Shown: positions 33,439 through 41,230 of the stretch, piece by piece
Numbering within the stretch: the stretch's first letter is position 1
How the letters are laid out: each line of letters opens with the position of its first letter
Source: Asanoa hainanensis
Lineage (GTDB): Bacteria; Actinomycetota; Actinomycetes; Mycobacteriales; Micromonosporaceae
DNA length: 64,000 bases
NCBI RefSeq assembly: GCF_900188485.1
Contig: NZ_FZPH01000015.1
Coordinates: 124,001-188,000, forward strand
Direction: 5' to 3'
The notes under the pieces: model-generated
Seen by the model: only the letters and a program-made list of their open reading frames with translations
Database searches by the model: none
What the model was told of the DNA's origin: nothing
Translations under genes and position numbers: made by a program

Positions 33439-34275
33439 TCAGCCCCGCTTGGCCGGGCCGAGCTTGGGGTTGATCGGCTTGGCCGCCCTGGCCGTGGCCG
33501 GGAACTCCGCGGTGCCGGACGCGAAGGTGAACGCGACGGCGTCGATCAGCACGTGCACCGGCCCGCCCGAGTTGTAGATCGAGATGGCGTCGTCGTGCAC
33601 CGGGTGCCGGCCGTGGCCCACCGTGAACGCGTTGGCCAGCGCGGTGCCGACCGGGTAGTTCAGGGTGGACGTGTCGGGCCGGCCCGGCACGCCGTACGGG
33701 TAGATACTCAGGTGCCCACCGGTCACCGCGTCGACCGCCGTCACGTTGCCGTGCATGGCGTCGGCGTAGCGCACGAGAGCGCTGGCGATGACGTGCATCG
33801 TGGTGTTGCTGCGGAGCCGCCCCTGCGAGTCGAGGACGTCCTTGTTGATGATGAGCTCCCGCCCCGCCGCGGTGCGGGTGTTGACCAAGCGCGACGGGAC
33901 GACCGGCACCAGCTGGCTGGCGTTCATGTTCGTGTGGACGATGTAGGTCTCGCCGGGCCGCTGGACGATGTAGAGGTTGCCGGTCTGGTCGATGGTCATC
34001 GACCCGACCGGGGCGTTGTTCAACGACCCGTTGCTCGGCACCAGCCGCAGAGCCGGGCCACCGGCGTTGTGCACCGACAGCAACACGTCGTTGGCGTTGC
34101 CGACGAGTTGCGTGGGCACCACGCCGGCGTTGCCACCCTGGACGAGCGCGTCGCCCGGGTCGGCCTGCGCCGGCGAGCCGGCCACCGCGCCGACCGCGCC
34201 CGCACCCACGACGCCGGCCGCGACCGTTCCCGCACGGCGCAACAGCCGCCGTCGGCCAATGGTTTCCTCGGACAT
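33439..34275 (-). CDS. Tat-exported surface protein with RLVNTR-type domain
   Basis: A 278-residue exported protein. Seen: twin-arginine motif RRRLLRRAG near residues 8-16, hydrophobic segment, A-x-A cleavage near PAQAD; then an all-beta region with VPSRLVNTRTAAG, LSIYPYGVPGRPDTSTLNYPVG and VHVLIDAVAF. Known: the RLVDTR/STLNY/DVVGY domain occurs as repeats on secreted actinobacterial hydrolases and adhesins; role likely carbohydrate or surface binding. Only one copy here and no catalytic domain. Followed by a strong terminator. Confidence 0.82.
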   Translation of the reverse strand: MSEETIGRRRLLRRAGTVAAGVVGAGAVGAVAGSPAQADPGDALVQGGNAGVVPTQLVGNANDVLLSVHNAGGPALRLVPSNGSLNNAPVGSMTIDQTGNLYIVQRPGETYIVHTNMNASQLVPVVPSRLVNTRTAAGRELIINKDVLDSQGRLRSNTTMHVIASALVRYADAMHGNVTAVDAVTGGHLSIYPYGVPGRPDTSTLNYPVGTALANAFTVGHGRHPVHDDAISIYNSGGPVHVLIDAVAFTFASGTAEFPATARAAKPINPKLGPAKRG

Positions 34276-34342
34276 GCGAATCTTCCCCCGTTCGCTTTGG
34301 CAATGAGGAGATCAGTGTCCAAGCCGGCCGGCCCGATGTGCG

Positions 34343-35536
34343 CTATGCATCGGCTTTCTGACGCTGTGCAACTTTTTCGGGCGATGCGAATCCGGCGCGG
34401 GCCAGGACCGCAGTGGTCAGCAGCGAGCCCAGCGCGGCCACCGTCATCGCGCCCGCCGGCGTGACGAGCTCGGCCACCGCGCCGACCGTCGTCGCGCCGA
34501 TCGCCTGCATCGTCAGCATTCCGCTGCCGGCCAGGCCCAGGCCCTGACCGAGCAGGTCCTCCGGCACGGCGGCCACGAACTGTTCCTGGATGGTCAGCGT
34601 GGCCGCGTAGCCGAACGACGCGACCGTCACCAAACCGGTCGCCCAGACCACACCGGGGTGCAGGGCGAACGCGAGGTAGGGCAGGGCAAGTAGCGCGTAC
34701 AAGGGAAAGCCGATCCTGGCCCGCAGTCGTGGGCCCGCCAGCCGGCCGATGACGACGTCTCCCGCCAGCATGCCGGCCGCCGCACCGACGAAGAGCGCGC
34801 CGGCCGCGTTCCCGGCGTACGGCACGAACATCGCCTCGGCCCCGACGATCAGGCCGTTCGGCAGCCATTGCGCCAGCAACAGGTTGCGCAGCGGCGCCGT
34901 CCCCAGCAGTCGGCGGTTGCCGCTCCAGGTGGCGCCGACCGAGGCCCGCCCGACCGTCCTGGGTGGACGATGCCGGAGCCCGAACCGCACGAGCGCCGCC
35001 CCGAACGCGCCGAGGCCGGCGGCCGCCCAGAACGCCACGGTCGGCCCGATCAGCGCCAGCATGGTGCCGCCGACCGCGAAACCCACGATCTGCATGGCGC
35101 CGGCCGAGGCGTTGAGCGCCGAACGGCCCAGGACGTACGCGTCGGCCGGCAGCACGTCGACCACGACCGCGTTGCCGACCGCGCCGACGACCGCGTCGCC
35201 GACCCCGGTCACCATGATCAGCACCAGCATGGCCCAGATCGGCAGGAGGCCGGTCGCGAAGACCGCGATCAGAGCCGCGTGGGCCAGCCGCCAGCCGACC
35301 AGCGCGGCCCGCGGCGGCAGCCGGTCGGCCAGTGACAGCAGGGTCAGGGCGCCCAAAGCCTGCGGCAGGAAGCCACCGAGGTACGCGACCGCGGCCAGCA
35401 GCGGCGATCCGGTGTGCGCGTAGACCAGAGCCGACAGCGCCAGCAGCTCGATCGTCTTGGCCGCCACCGAGATCGCGCCCGAGCCGAACAGGGCGCGGAA
35501 CTCCCGGAGGGCGAAGAGGGCCCGATACGTCGTCAC
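34343..35536 (-). CDS. MFS transporter (12-helix)
   Basis: Membrane permease of 397 residues. Seen: about 12 hydrophobic helices, short N-terminus ALREFRALFGSGAISVAAKTIELLALS typical of the MefA/enterobactin-exporter-like group, and charged loop LADRLPPRAALVG in place of motif A. GTG start preceded by CTGGAG. Divergent from an ArsR-type regulator, with an inverted repeat covering the regulator start, so expression is likely controlled by it. Cargo unknown; macrolide or other drug export is plausible by similarity only. Confidence 0.88.
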   Translation of the reverse strand: MTTYRALFALREFRALFGSGAISVAAKTIELLALSALVYAHTGSPLLAAVAYLGGFLPQALGALTLLSLADRLPPRAALVGWRLAHAALIAVFATGLLPIWAMLVLIMVTGVGDAVVGAVGNAVVVDVLPADAYVLGRSALNASAGAMQIVGFAVGGTMLALIGPTVAFWAAAGLGAFGAALVRFGLRHRPPRTVGRASVGATWSGNRRLLGTAPLRNLLLAQWLPNGLIVGAEAMFVPYAGNAAGALFVGAAAGMLAGDVVIGRLAGPRLRARIGFPLYALLALPYLAFALHPGVVWATGLVTVASFGYAATLTIQEQFVAAVPEDLLGQGLGLAGSGMLTMQAIGATTVGAVAELVTPAGAMTVAALGSLLTTAVLARAGFASPEKVAQRQKADA

Positions 35537-35572
35537 GGACCGGAGACTCCAGGACGCGCTCCGGCCTCCGCT

Positions 35573-35598
35573 ATTGTTTCGTCCGGAGGCGAAACGAT
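35573..35598. promoter_or_regulatory. Inverted repeat over regulator start, candidate autoregulatory operator
   Basis: GTTTCG-TCCGGAGG-CGAAAC, extended by imperfect pairs (ATTGTTTCG / CGAAACGAT). The spacer is the ribosome-binding site and the right arm runs into the ATG of the ArsR-type regulator. TATTGT within the left part may be a -10 element. Confidence 0.6.
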
Positions 35599-36562
35599 GG
35601 CGACGCTGTGGGTCGGCCCGGACGAGCTGGCCAAGGCCCGGTTCGCCATGTCCCCGATCGCGAACCTGACCGGTGCGCTGCTGGTCGCGAGCGGTTGGCG
35701 CGAACCCGCCCTGGACACCGCCTGGGTCGCCTCGGCCCGGGCCGCGTTGGCCGAAGACCCGGTCCTGCGCGCGCTGGCCGCGGTGATCCGCGAAACCCGG
35801 GAGCTCCCGGACCTGATCTCGATGCCACCGTCCGGTGTGGACACTAACTTGGCCGAGGAGCTGGCCACCCTGCGCGCCACCCCGCACGAGCGCGCCCTGC
35901 GCGACCTGCGGGCCAGCGCCGCCGACCAGCGCGGTGGCCGGCCGCTCCCGTTGCCGGCCGTCCTGAGCCGCCGCGGCGTCACCGGCCGCCTGGCGGACGC
36001 GTTCGCGGCGTACTGGGACGCGGTCATCGCCCCGTACTGGCCCCGGGTCCGGGCCGGCCTGGAACGCGACATCGTCCGGCGGTCGGGCCTGCTCGCCACC
36101 TATGGCTGGGCCCGCGCGCTCGACGGGTTGCGGTCCGACCTGCGCTGGCGGGCCGACGGGCGGATCGACCTGACCACGATGCCCGGCCCGTCACACCGGC
36201 TGGTCGGCGCCGACCTGCTCTTCGTGCCGAGCGCGTCCAGCGGCGGTTGGCTGAGCCTGAACCCGCCGCACCGGTACGCGCTGGTCTACCGGGCCGGCGG
36301 CGTCACCGAGGCCTGGACGGGCGCCGGCAGCCCGTCGCCGCACCGCCTGGACCGCCTGATCGGGCGGTCCCGGGCCGCACTGCTCGGTGCGCTCGCTGAG
36401 CCGGCCAGCACGAGCCAGCTGGTGGCCCAGCTCGGGATGAGCCTCGGCGCCGTCGGCGACCATCTCGCGGTGCTCCGCGAGGCCGGCCTGGTCAGCCGCA
36501 GCCGCAGCGGCCGGACCGTGCAGTACCGCCGGACCGCGCTCGGCGACGCCCTCGCCGGCTGA
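35597..36562 (+). CDS. ArsR-type winged-helix regulator with N-terminal ligand domain
   Basis: A 321-residue regulator. Seen: N-terminal 230 residues of helical sequence (WVGPDELAKARFAMSPIANLTGALLV, SGLLATYGWARALDGLRSDLRW) typical of large actinobacterial ArsR-like proteins with DUF5937-type domains, and a C-terminal winged helix TSQLVAQLGMSLGAVGDHLAVLREAGLVSRSRSGRTVQYRRT. No metal-binding Cys motif. GGAGG lies inside an inverted repeat just before the ATG. Divergent from an MFS transporter, which it probably represses. Confidence 0.88.
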   Translation: MATLWVGPDELAKARFAMSPIANLTGALLVASGWREPALDTAWVASARAALAEDPVLRALAAVIRETRELPDLISMPPSGVDTNLAEELATLRATPHERALRDLRASAADQRGGRPLPLPAVLSRRGVTGRLADAFAAYWDAVIAPYWPRVRAGLERDIVRRSGLLATYGWARALDGLRSDLRWRADGRIDLTTMPGPSHRLVGADLLFVPSASSGGWLSLNPPHRYALVYRAGGVTEAWTGAGSPSPHRLDRLIGRSRAALLGALAEPASTSQLVAQLGMSLGAVGDHLAVLREAGLVSRSRSGRTVQYRRTALGDALAG

Positions 36563-36575
36563 GCCGTCAGCGGTG

Positions 36576-37430
36576 TCAGCCCGTCGGCCGGCGGAAGTCG
36601 GTGGCGTCCGGGAGCTGCCGGAAGCCGGCCGAGACGTAGGCCGCCACGCCGCCGTGGTTGCCGCTCGGCGTGCAGACGGTCGCCGTGGAGGAACCCAGCT
36701 CGCGCAGCGCGGCGGCCGCGGCCAGCGTGATGGCGCGGCCGAATCCGCGGCCACGATGGTCCTTGTGCACGCCGAGGGGCTCGATCAGGCCCGGTCGCCC
36801 TTCTCCCGCCGACCAGACCGTCACCGTGGCGGCCGCGTTGCCGTCGCCGTCGTAGCCGACCAGGCACCTGGCCCGCCGGTAGGCCGGACCGGCGGCCATC
36901 GCGCGCCAACGCTCCACTGTGAACGTCGAGTTGGCGAACATGGCCCGCTGCACCGCGACCCGGTCCTGGAGGAGCCGATCCTGGACGTCGTGCGCGTCGA
37001 TGACCTCGATCCGCAGCCCGCTGTCGTCCACCTTCTCGGTCAGGTCCCGGGACAACGGTGTCCACGGCTCGTCGGCCACCCAACCGCTGCCGCTCAGGAG
37101 CTCGCGAAAGGCTTTGCCGAAGCGGGCCTCGACGGCGGACAGCGCCGGGTCCGACAGGTCGGCCAGGAGCTGGGCGGCGAACGCGGCGTCGTCGTCGAGG
37201 CTCGGCGCGATGCCCATCCGGATCAGCCCGGAGTCGTCGTCGACCATGCCGGCGGCCACGATCCGCCCGTCGCGGGTCCACACCCGGAGGGCTTCGACCA
37301 ACGCCTGCTCGCCCAGGCTGCAGTTCCACCCCAGGTCACCGGGGTGAAGCTGGACCGGCCCGCCGGTGTGCTGCCAGCCCGCCACCGCGTCGACGATCTC
37401 GCTCAGTTGGTTGGGAGTCGCACGCTGCAT
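36576..37430 (-). CDS. GNAT-family N-acetyltransferase, two-domain form
   Basis: A 284-residue protein with a degenerate N-terminal GNAT-like half and an acetyl-CoA-binding C-terminal half. Seen: LGVHKDHRGRGFGRAITLAAAAALRELG (motif A, R/Q-x-x-G-x-G/A equivalent) near 215-240, and AAYVSAGFRQLPD near the end. Known: GNATs acetylate amines of small molecules or proteins; the substrate is not predictable. Converges on the ArsR-type gene and lies 45 bp from the OsmC gene on the same strand. Confidence 0.87.
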   Translation of the reverse strand: MQRATPNQLSEIVDAVAGWQHTGGPVQLHPGDLGWNCSLGEQALVEALRVWTRDGRIVAAGMVDDDSGLIRMGIAPSLDDDAAFAAQLLADLSDPALSAVEARFGKAFRELLSGSGWVADEPWTPLSRDLTEKVDDSGLRIEVIDAHDVQDRLLQDRVAVQRAMFANSTFTVERWRAMAAGPAYRRARCLVGYDGDGNAAATVTVWSAGEGRPGLIEPLGVHKDHRGRGFGRAITLAAAAALRELGSSTATVCTPSGNHGGVAAYVSAGFRQLPDATDFRRPTG

Positions 37431-37475
37431 ACCTCGGACCCAACCACACCACGCAATCGGTTTGTGGCGCCAGTT

Positions 37476-37904
37476 TCAGCGCGGGCCGACGAACTCCGTA
37501 CGCACGCTCCAGGCGAACTGGATCAGCAGGGTCACGGGCGACTTCTCGGCGATGTCGTGCATCACCTTCAGGTCGTCGGGGTCGGGCTCCTCGCTCAACG
37601 TGATCGTGCGCTGGAGGTAGCGCTCCGCACCGTCGTACGCGGGCTCGTGGTAGTCGATCTCGACGGTGATGTCGCCGGCGGTGTCGTACTTGTAGTCGAC
37701 GTACTGCCGGAGCGTCTGCGCCGTGCACGAGGCGAGCGCCATCAACAGGTACTCGGTCGGCGTCGGGCCTTCACCGACGGAGCGGTTGTGCGGTTCGTCG
37801 GCGAGGAACGCGAAGCCCCGCGTGGTCAGGTCCGTGCGCCGGCGCTCGGTGGCCGGGAGCACAGCTCGAGCGGATGCGACAACACGATCCCGATCGGTTT
37901 CCAT
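37476..37904 (-). CDS. OsmC-family protein lacking second redox cysteine
   Basis: A 142-residue OsmC/Ohr-fold protein. Seen: EGPTPTEYLLMALASCTAQTLRQY with Cys60 at the usual first cysteine position, and DIAEKSPVTLLI where the second cysteine of the family (normally KCPV) is Ser122. Known: OsmC/Ohr peroxidases need both cysteines to reduce organic hydroperoxides. Inference: either one-cysteine peroxidase chemistry with an external thiol or a non-peroxidase role such as ligand binding. A perfect 14-bp palindrome lies 47 bp upstream. Confidence 0.88.
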   Translation of the reverse strand: METDRDRVVASARAVLPATERRRTDLTTRGFAFLADEPHNRSVGEGPTPTEYLLMALASCTAQTLRQYVDYKYDTAGDITVEIDYHEPAYDGAERYLQRTITLSEEPDPDDLKVMHDIAEKSPVTLLIQFAWSVRTEFVGPR

Positions 37905-37950
37905 CAACAGCGCCTTCCTGTAGTCGGTCCTCGGAACCCTAGCCCCGAGC

Positions 37951-37964
37951 GGACTATATAGTCC
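37951..37964. promoter_or_regulatory. 14-bp perfect palindrome GGACTATATAGTCC
   Basis: Uninterrupted palindrome between the OsmC gene and the small GNAT gene. TATAGT occurs on both strands and could be the -10 of either gene, so a bound dimer would block both. No regulator gene is adjacent; MarR or HxlR type proteins favour such AT-centred sites. Confidence 0.55.
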
Positions 37965-38042
37965 AGTCTGCGCCTCACGGCAGGCAGCTCCGTCGCAATA
38001 ATGGACGGGTTGGTCCACTACAAAAACAGCGAAGGAACACCG

Positions 38043-38387
38043 ATGACAGACCCCACCCGCGCGCTCGACTTCGAGGTCGTCAAGGACGAGGAAGCCGGCG
38101 CCTACTCCGCCGTCACCGCGGGGCGGGAGGTGGCCGGGCTCGCCTACGACGTCGCCGGCGGCGACCGACTCGTGCTGCGGGCCACGTCGGTGTTCCCCGA
38201 GTTCCGCGGCCGGGGCATCGCCACCGAGCTGATCCGACGCGTGCTCCAGGACGTCCGCACGGAGGGCAAGACGGTCACGATCATGTGCCCGATCGTGCGC
38301 GCCTTCATCGAGCACAACGCCGGCTACGCCGACCTCGTCGACCCGGCACACCCGGGAGTGGCTAGTGGTCTCGCGCTAGAGACCTGA
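38043..38387 (+). CDS. Small GNAT (YidJ/YjdJ-like) acetyltransferase
   Basis: A 114-residue mini-GNAT of the GNAT_acetyltr_3 class. Seen: YSAVTAGREVAGLAYDVAGGDRLVLRATSVFPEFRGRGIATELIRRVLQDVR with R-G-R-G-I-A cofactor motif, and IMCPIVRAFIEHN near the C-terminus, characteristic of this class. GAAGGAA lies before the ATG. Divergent from OsmC with a shared palindrome. Last 26 bp overlap the end of a broken regulator gene. Biochemical substrate of the class is unknown. Confidence 0.88.
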   Translation: MTDPTRALDFEVVKDEEAGAYSAVTAGREVAGLAYDVAGGDRLVLRATSVFPEFRGRGIATELIRRVLQDVRTEGKTVTIMCPIVRAFIEHNAGYADLVDPAHPGVASGLALET

Positions 38388-39120
38388 GCTCGGCCAGTTT
38401 CGCCTCGGCGGGCGAGCCCGCCGGAGCGCTGTGGACGTTCACGCGCTGGACGGCGTCGCCCGGCACCGGGAAGGCCTCGCAGTCGAGCCGGAGCTCGCCG
38501 ACCAGGGGGGGCGCATCAGCACGCTGGCGAAGGTGCACTCGAAAGCGCCCTGCTTCGCCCACATGAGGCGGAAGTCCGCACTGCGCTCGCGCAGGGTGGC
38601 GATCACCTCGGCCACCCGGGCGTCGCCCGGATCGCTCGCCGCCTGCAGGCGTAGGCCGTCCGCCATGCCCTCGGCGATCCGCCTCCACTCGACGTACCGC
38701 TGCCTGGCCTCTGGAACCAGGAAGGTCCACACGGCGAGGTTCCGCTCGGCGGCGGGGTCGAAGAAGAGCTCGGCGGCCAGCGCGTTCACCGCCAGGACGT
38801 CCAGGCCGCGGCCCGTCACCATGACGGGTACGTCGCCGAAGGTGTCCACGAGGCGCCGGACCGTCGGCCGTACCCGCTCCCGACGGGCCGGCGGGGTGGC
38901 GGTGGACGGGCGGCGCGGCGCCGCCAGCAGATCACGCAGATAGCGGCGCTCCGCCGCGTCGAGGCTGAGGGCGTCCGCGACGCCCTTCAGCACCGCGTCG
39001 GAGACGTGGCCGACGCGGCCCTGCTCGAGCCGGGCGTAGTAGTCGAAGCTGACGCCGGCGAGCCGGGCGACCTCCTCGCGACGCAATCCGTTGACCCGGC
39101 GCGGGCGGAGACCATCGCCG
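38362..39120 (-). pseudogene. Broken XRE regulator with MmyB-like ligand domain
   Basis: Seen: HTH segment GLRREEVARLAGVSFDYYARLEQGR and MmyB-like domain (PVMVTGRGLDVLAVNALAAELF, FRLMWAKQGAFECTFASVLM); then a frame change at a run of 7 G (38505-38511 on the plus strand), after which another frame gives LVGELRLDCEAFPVPGDAVQR and the normal family ending. Adding one base to the run would restore the frame. At the other end the frame continues into GLRPRRVN but there is no ATG/GTG and the usual first 25-30 residues are absent. Intact relative: 40400-41230. The frameshift might be a sequencing error, the missing start is not. Confidence 0.72.
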
Positions 39121-39145
39121 GCGGCGGGCTCGGTGCGGCCCGGCG

Positions 39146-39454
39146 GACTACCGGCTGACGCTGCCCGAGAGCCATCCGGTGCCCGGCTCCTGGACCGGAC
39201 TCGACGCCAACGCGGCCCGAGAGCGGATATTCGCCGGGATCGGCGCCGACGGGATGACCGCCCACGAGCTCGTCGCGGACGGTCCCCATCGCGTCATCGC
39301 CGTCGTCGAGCCGACCGGCCTCGACGGCGCGGGCAACCGCTGGTCGATGCTGTTGACCGAGCTGCTCTGGATCGAGGACGGCAAGATCACCGACATCAGG
39401 CCGTTCTGGTGGGACGTCGCCGAGCTCAACCGGATCGCCGACAGCAGGCGCTGA
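39146..39454 (+). pseudogene. N-terminally truncated SnoaL-like remnant
   Basis: Seen: DYRLTLPESHPVPGSW, then GLDANAARERIFAGIG, VEPTGLDGAGNRWSMLLTELLWIEDGKITDIRPFWWD, the second half of an NTF2/SnoaL-like fold that should be preceded by about 35-40 residues including the first helix. The sequence to the left belongs to the 5' remains of the XRE regulator on the other strand. Inference: one deletion near 39120-39145 removed both promoters and both N-termini of a divergent pair. An ATG at 39179 is in frame and could still express a 91-residue fragment. Confidence 0.62.
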
Positions 39455-39467
39455 GCGCGACCGTCAC

Positions 39468-40283
39468 TCAGCCCTGGGCCAGGCGCGAGAGGTGGTCCCA
39501 CTCTTCCAGCCCGGCGAGTCGGCCGGCGTACTCGGTGCGCACCGCGTCGAGTCCGTTCGTGCCGAAGAGCACCCGCAACGGCGGGTTGGGGGCGTCGGCC
39601 AGGGCCAGGATCGCCTGGGCGGTGGCGGCCGGGTCGCCGGGTGCGAAACCGGAGCCCGCCGCGCCGGCGTAGAGGGCCTCGTGGGCGTGCGCGTACGCGG
39701 GGTCCCGGGTGGACTGGGGCGAGGCCGTGGCCAGGTCGGTCGGGAACATGATCGGTTCGATCAGGGTGACGTGGATGTCGTACGCGGCGACCTCGGCGGC
39801 CAGCGACTGGCTCATCGCCTCCAGCGCCCATTTCGACGCCTGGTAGATGCCAAGCGCCGGGTACGCGATCAGGCCCCCGAGGGAGGAGACCTGCATGATC
39901 CGGCCGCGGCGGCGACGACGCATGCCGGGCAGCACCGCCCGGGTGGTCCACAGCGCGCCGAAGTAGTTGACGTCCATCTGCGCGATGGCCTGTTCGGCGG
40001 TGACCTCCTCCACCGCGCCGTGCAGCATGTGCCCGGCGTTGTTGACCAGCACGTCGATGCCGTCGAAGCGCTGCTCGGCCCGGGCGACGGCGGCATCGAC
40101 GGCCGCGCGGTCCGTGACATCCAGTTCGAGCGCGAGCAACCGGTCGCCATAGCGGTCGGCCAGGGGCTTGAGCGTCGAAGCGTCGCGGGCGGCAGCGGCG
40201 AGGTTGTCGCCGCGGTCCAGGATGGCTTCGGCCCAGTGGGCACCGAGCCCGCGGGACGCGCCGGTGAGGAACCAGGTGGACAT
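39468..40283 (-). CDS. Short-chain dehydrogenase/reductase
   Basis: Classical SDR of 271 residues. Seen: TGASRGLG cofactor motif, NNAG, SSLGG serine and YQASK catalytic pair, long C-terminal substrate region. Fits the group that includes retinol- or 3-oxoacyl-type reductases often controlled by divergent XRE regulators. Divergent from the intact XRE gene with a 19-bp palindrome between, so likely its target. Substrate unknown. Confidence 0.92.
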   Translation of the reverse strand: MSTWFLTGASRGLGAHWAEAILDRGDNLAAAARDASTLKPLADRYGDRLLALELDVTDRAAVDAAVARAEQRFDGIDVLVNNAGHMLHGAVEEVTAEQAIAQMDVNYFGALWTTRAVLPGMRRRRRGRIMQVSSLGGLIAYPALGIYQASKWALEAMSQSLAAEVAAYDIHVTLIEPIMFPTDLATASPQSTRDPAYAHAHEALYAGAAGSGFAPGDPAATAQAILALADAPNPPLRVLFGTNGLDAVRTEYAGRLAGLEEWDHLSRLAQG

Positions 40284-40348
40284 GGGGTTGCTCCCAAGAT
40301 CGGTTGGATCGGTCGTGATCCAGCCTGCGGCGGCCCCGGGCGCCTTGG

Positions 40349-40367
40349 CAGAGTGAGTCTCACTCTG
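40349..40367. promoter_or_regulatory. 19-bp palindrome, candidate XRE operator
   Basis: CAGAGTGAG-T-CTCACTCTG, perfect 9-bp arms, 33 bp before the XRE regulator GTG and 66 bp before the divergent SDR start. Placed where the -35 of the regulator gene should be. Confidence 0.65.
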
Positions 40368-40399
40368 GCTGGCGCGGCCGCGGCGAGCACACTTGGTGG

Positions 40400-41230
40400 G
40401 TGGACGCTCAACTGCTGGCGGAGTTCCTGCGGACCCGCCGGGCCGCACTCACCCCCGACGAGGTCGGCGTGGCGACGGCGGGCCGGCGGCGGACCCCGGG
40501 ACTGCGGCGCGAGGAGGTCGCGGCCCTGGCCGGCGTCTCGACGGACTACTACACCCGGCTGGAACAGCGGCGGGCCACGGCGGTGCCCTCCGAGGTCGTG
40601 GTGCGCTCGTTGACCCGGGCGCTCCGGCTGAGCCAGGACGAGCGCGACCACCTCTACCGCCTCACCGGCCACCCCGTTCCCGACCGCCACCAGGACCACC
40701 GGTACGTCGCCCCGGCGCTGCTCACCGCCCTCGACGCGCTGACCGACATGCCCGCCCAGGTCATGACCGATCTCGGCGACACGCTGGAGCAGAACCGCCT
40801 GGCCCGGGCCGTCTTCGGCCCGCCCACCGGGACGACCGTCGTCTACCGCTGGTTCTGCGAGCCCGGCGCGCGGAGCGGCTACCCGGTCGAGGACCATGCC
40901 GCGGAGTCCCGCGCGCTGGTCGCCGACCTGCGTGCCGCGGTGACCCGCCGCGACGATGCCCCGGCCCGGTCGCTCGTCGCACGGCTGGTGGCCGACAGCC
41001 CGGAGTTCGCCGCGCTGTGGAACCTGCACGACGTCGCGGTCCTGCGCCGGCGCCGCAAGCGGATCCAGCATCCCGGGGTCGGCCTGCTCGAGTTCGACTG
41101 CCAGTTCCTCGTCGACGAGGACCGCTCGCAGATCCTGGCCCTGTTCTCACCGGTGCCCGGCACCGCGACGGCCGAGCGGCTGACGCTGCTCGCCCTCGAG
41201 TCGTTCGTCGGTCACGCGTCCGCGGGATAG
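40400..41230 (+). CDS. XRE-family regulator with MmyB-like ligand-binding domain
   Basis: A 276-residue regulator. Seen: N-terminal HTH FLRTRRAALTPDEVG and PGLRREEVAALAGVSTDYYTRLEQRR, then a MmyB-like PAS-type domain (YVAPALLTALDALTDMPAQVMTDLGDTLEQN, WNLHDVAVLRRRRKRIQHPGVGLLEFDCQFLVDEDRSQIL). Known: such regulators bind fatty-acid-like or other ligands and control a divergent oxidoreductase. GTG start. It overlaps the end of modC by 19 bp tail-to-tail. Intact counterpart of the broken gene at 38.4-39.1 kb. Confidence 0.92.
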   Translation: MDAQLLAEFLRTRRAALTPDEVGVATAGRRRTPGLRREEVAALAGVSTDYYTRLEQRRATAVPSEVVVRSLTRALRLSQDERDHLYRLTGHPVPDRHQDHRYVAPALLTALDALTDMPAQVMTDLGDTLEQNRLARAVFGPPTGTTVVYRWFCEPGARSGYPVEDHAAESRALVADLRAAVTRRDDAPARSLVARLVADSPEFAALWNLHDVAVLRRRRKRIQHPGVGLLEFDCQFLVDEDRSQILALFSPVPGTATAERLTLLALESFVGHASAG

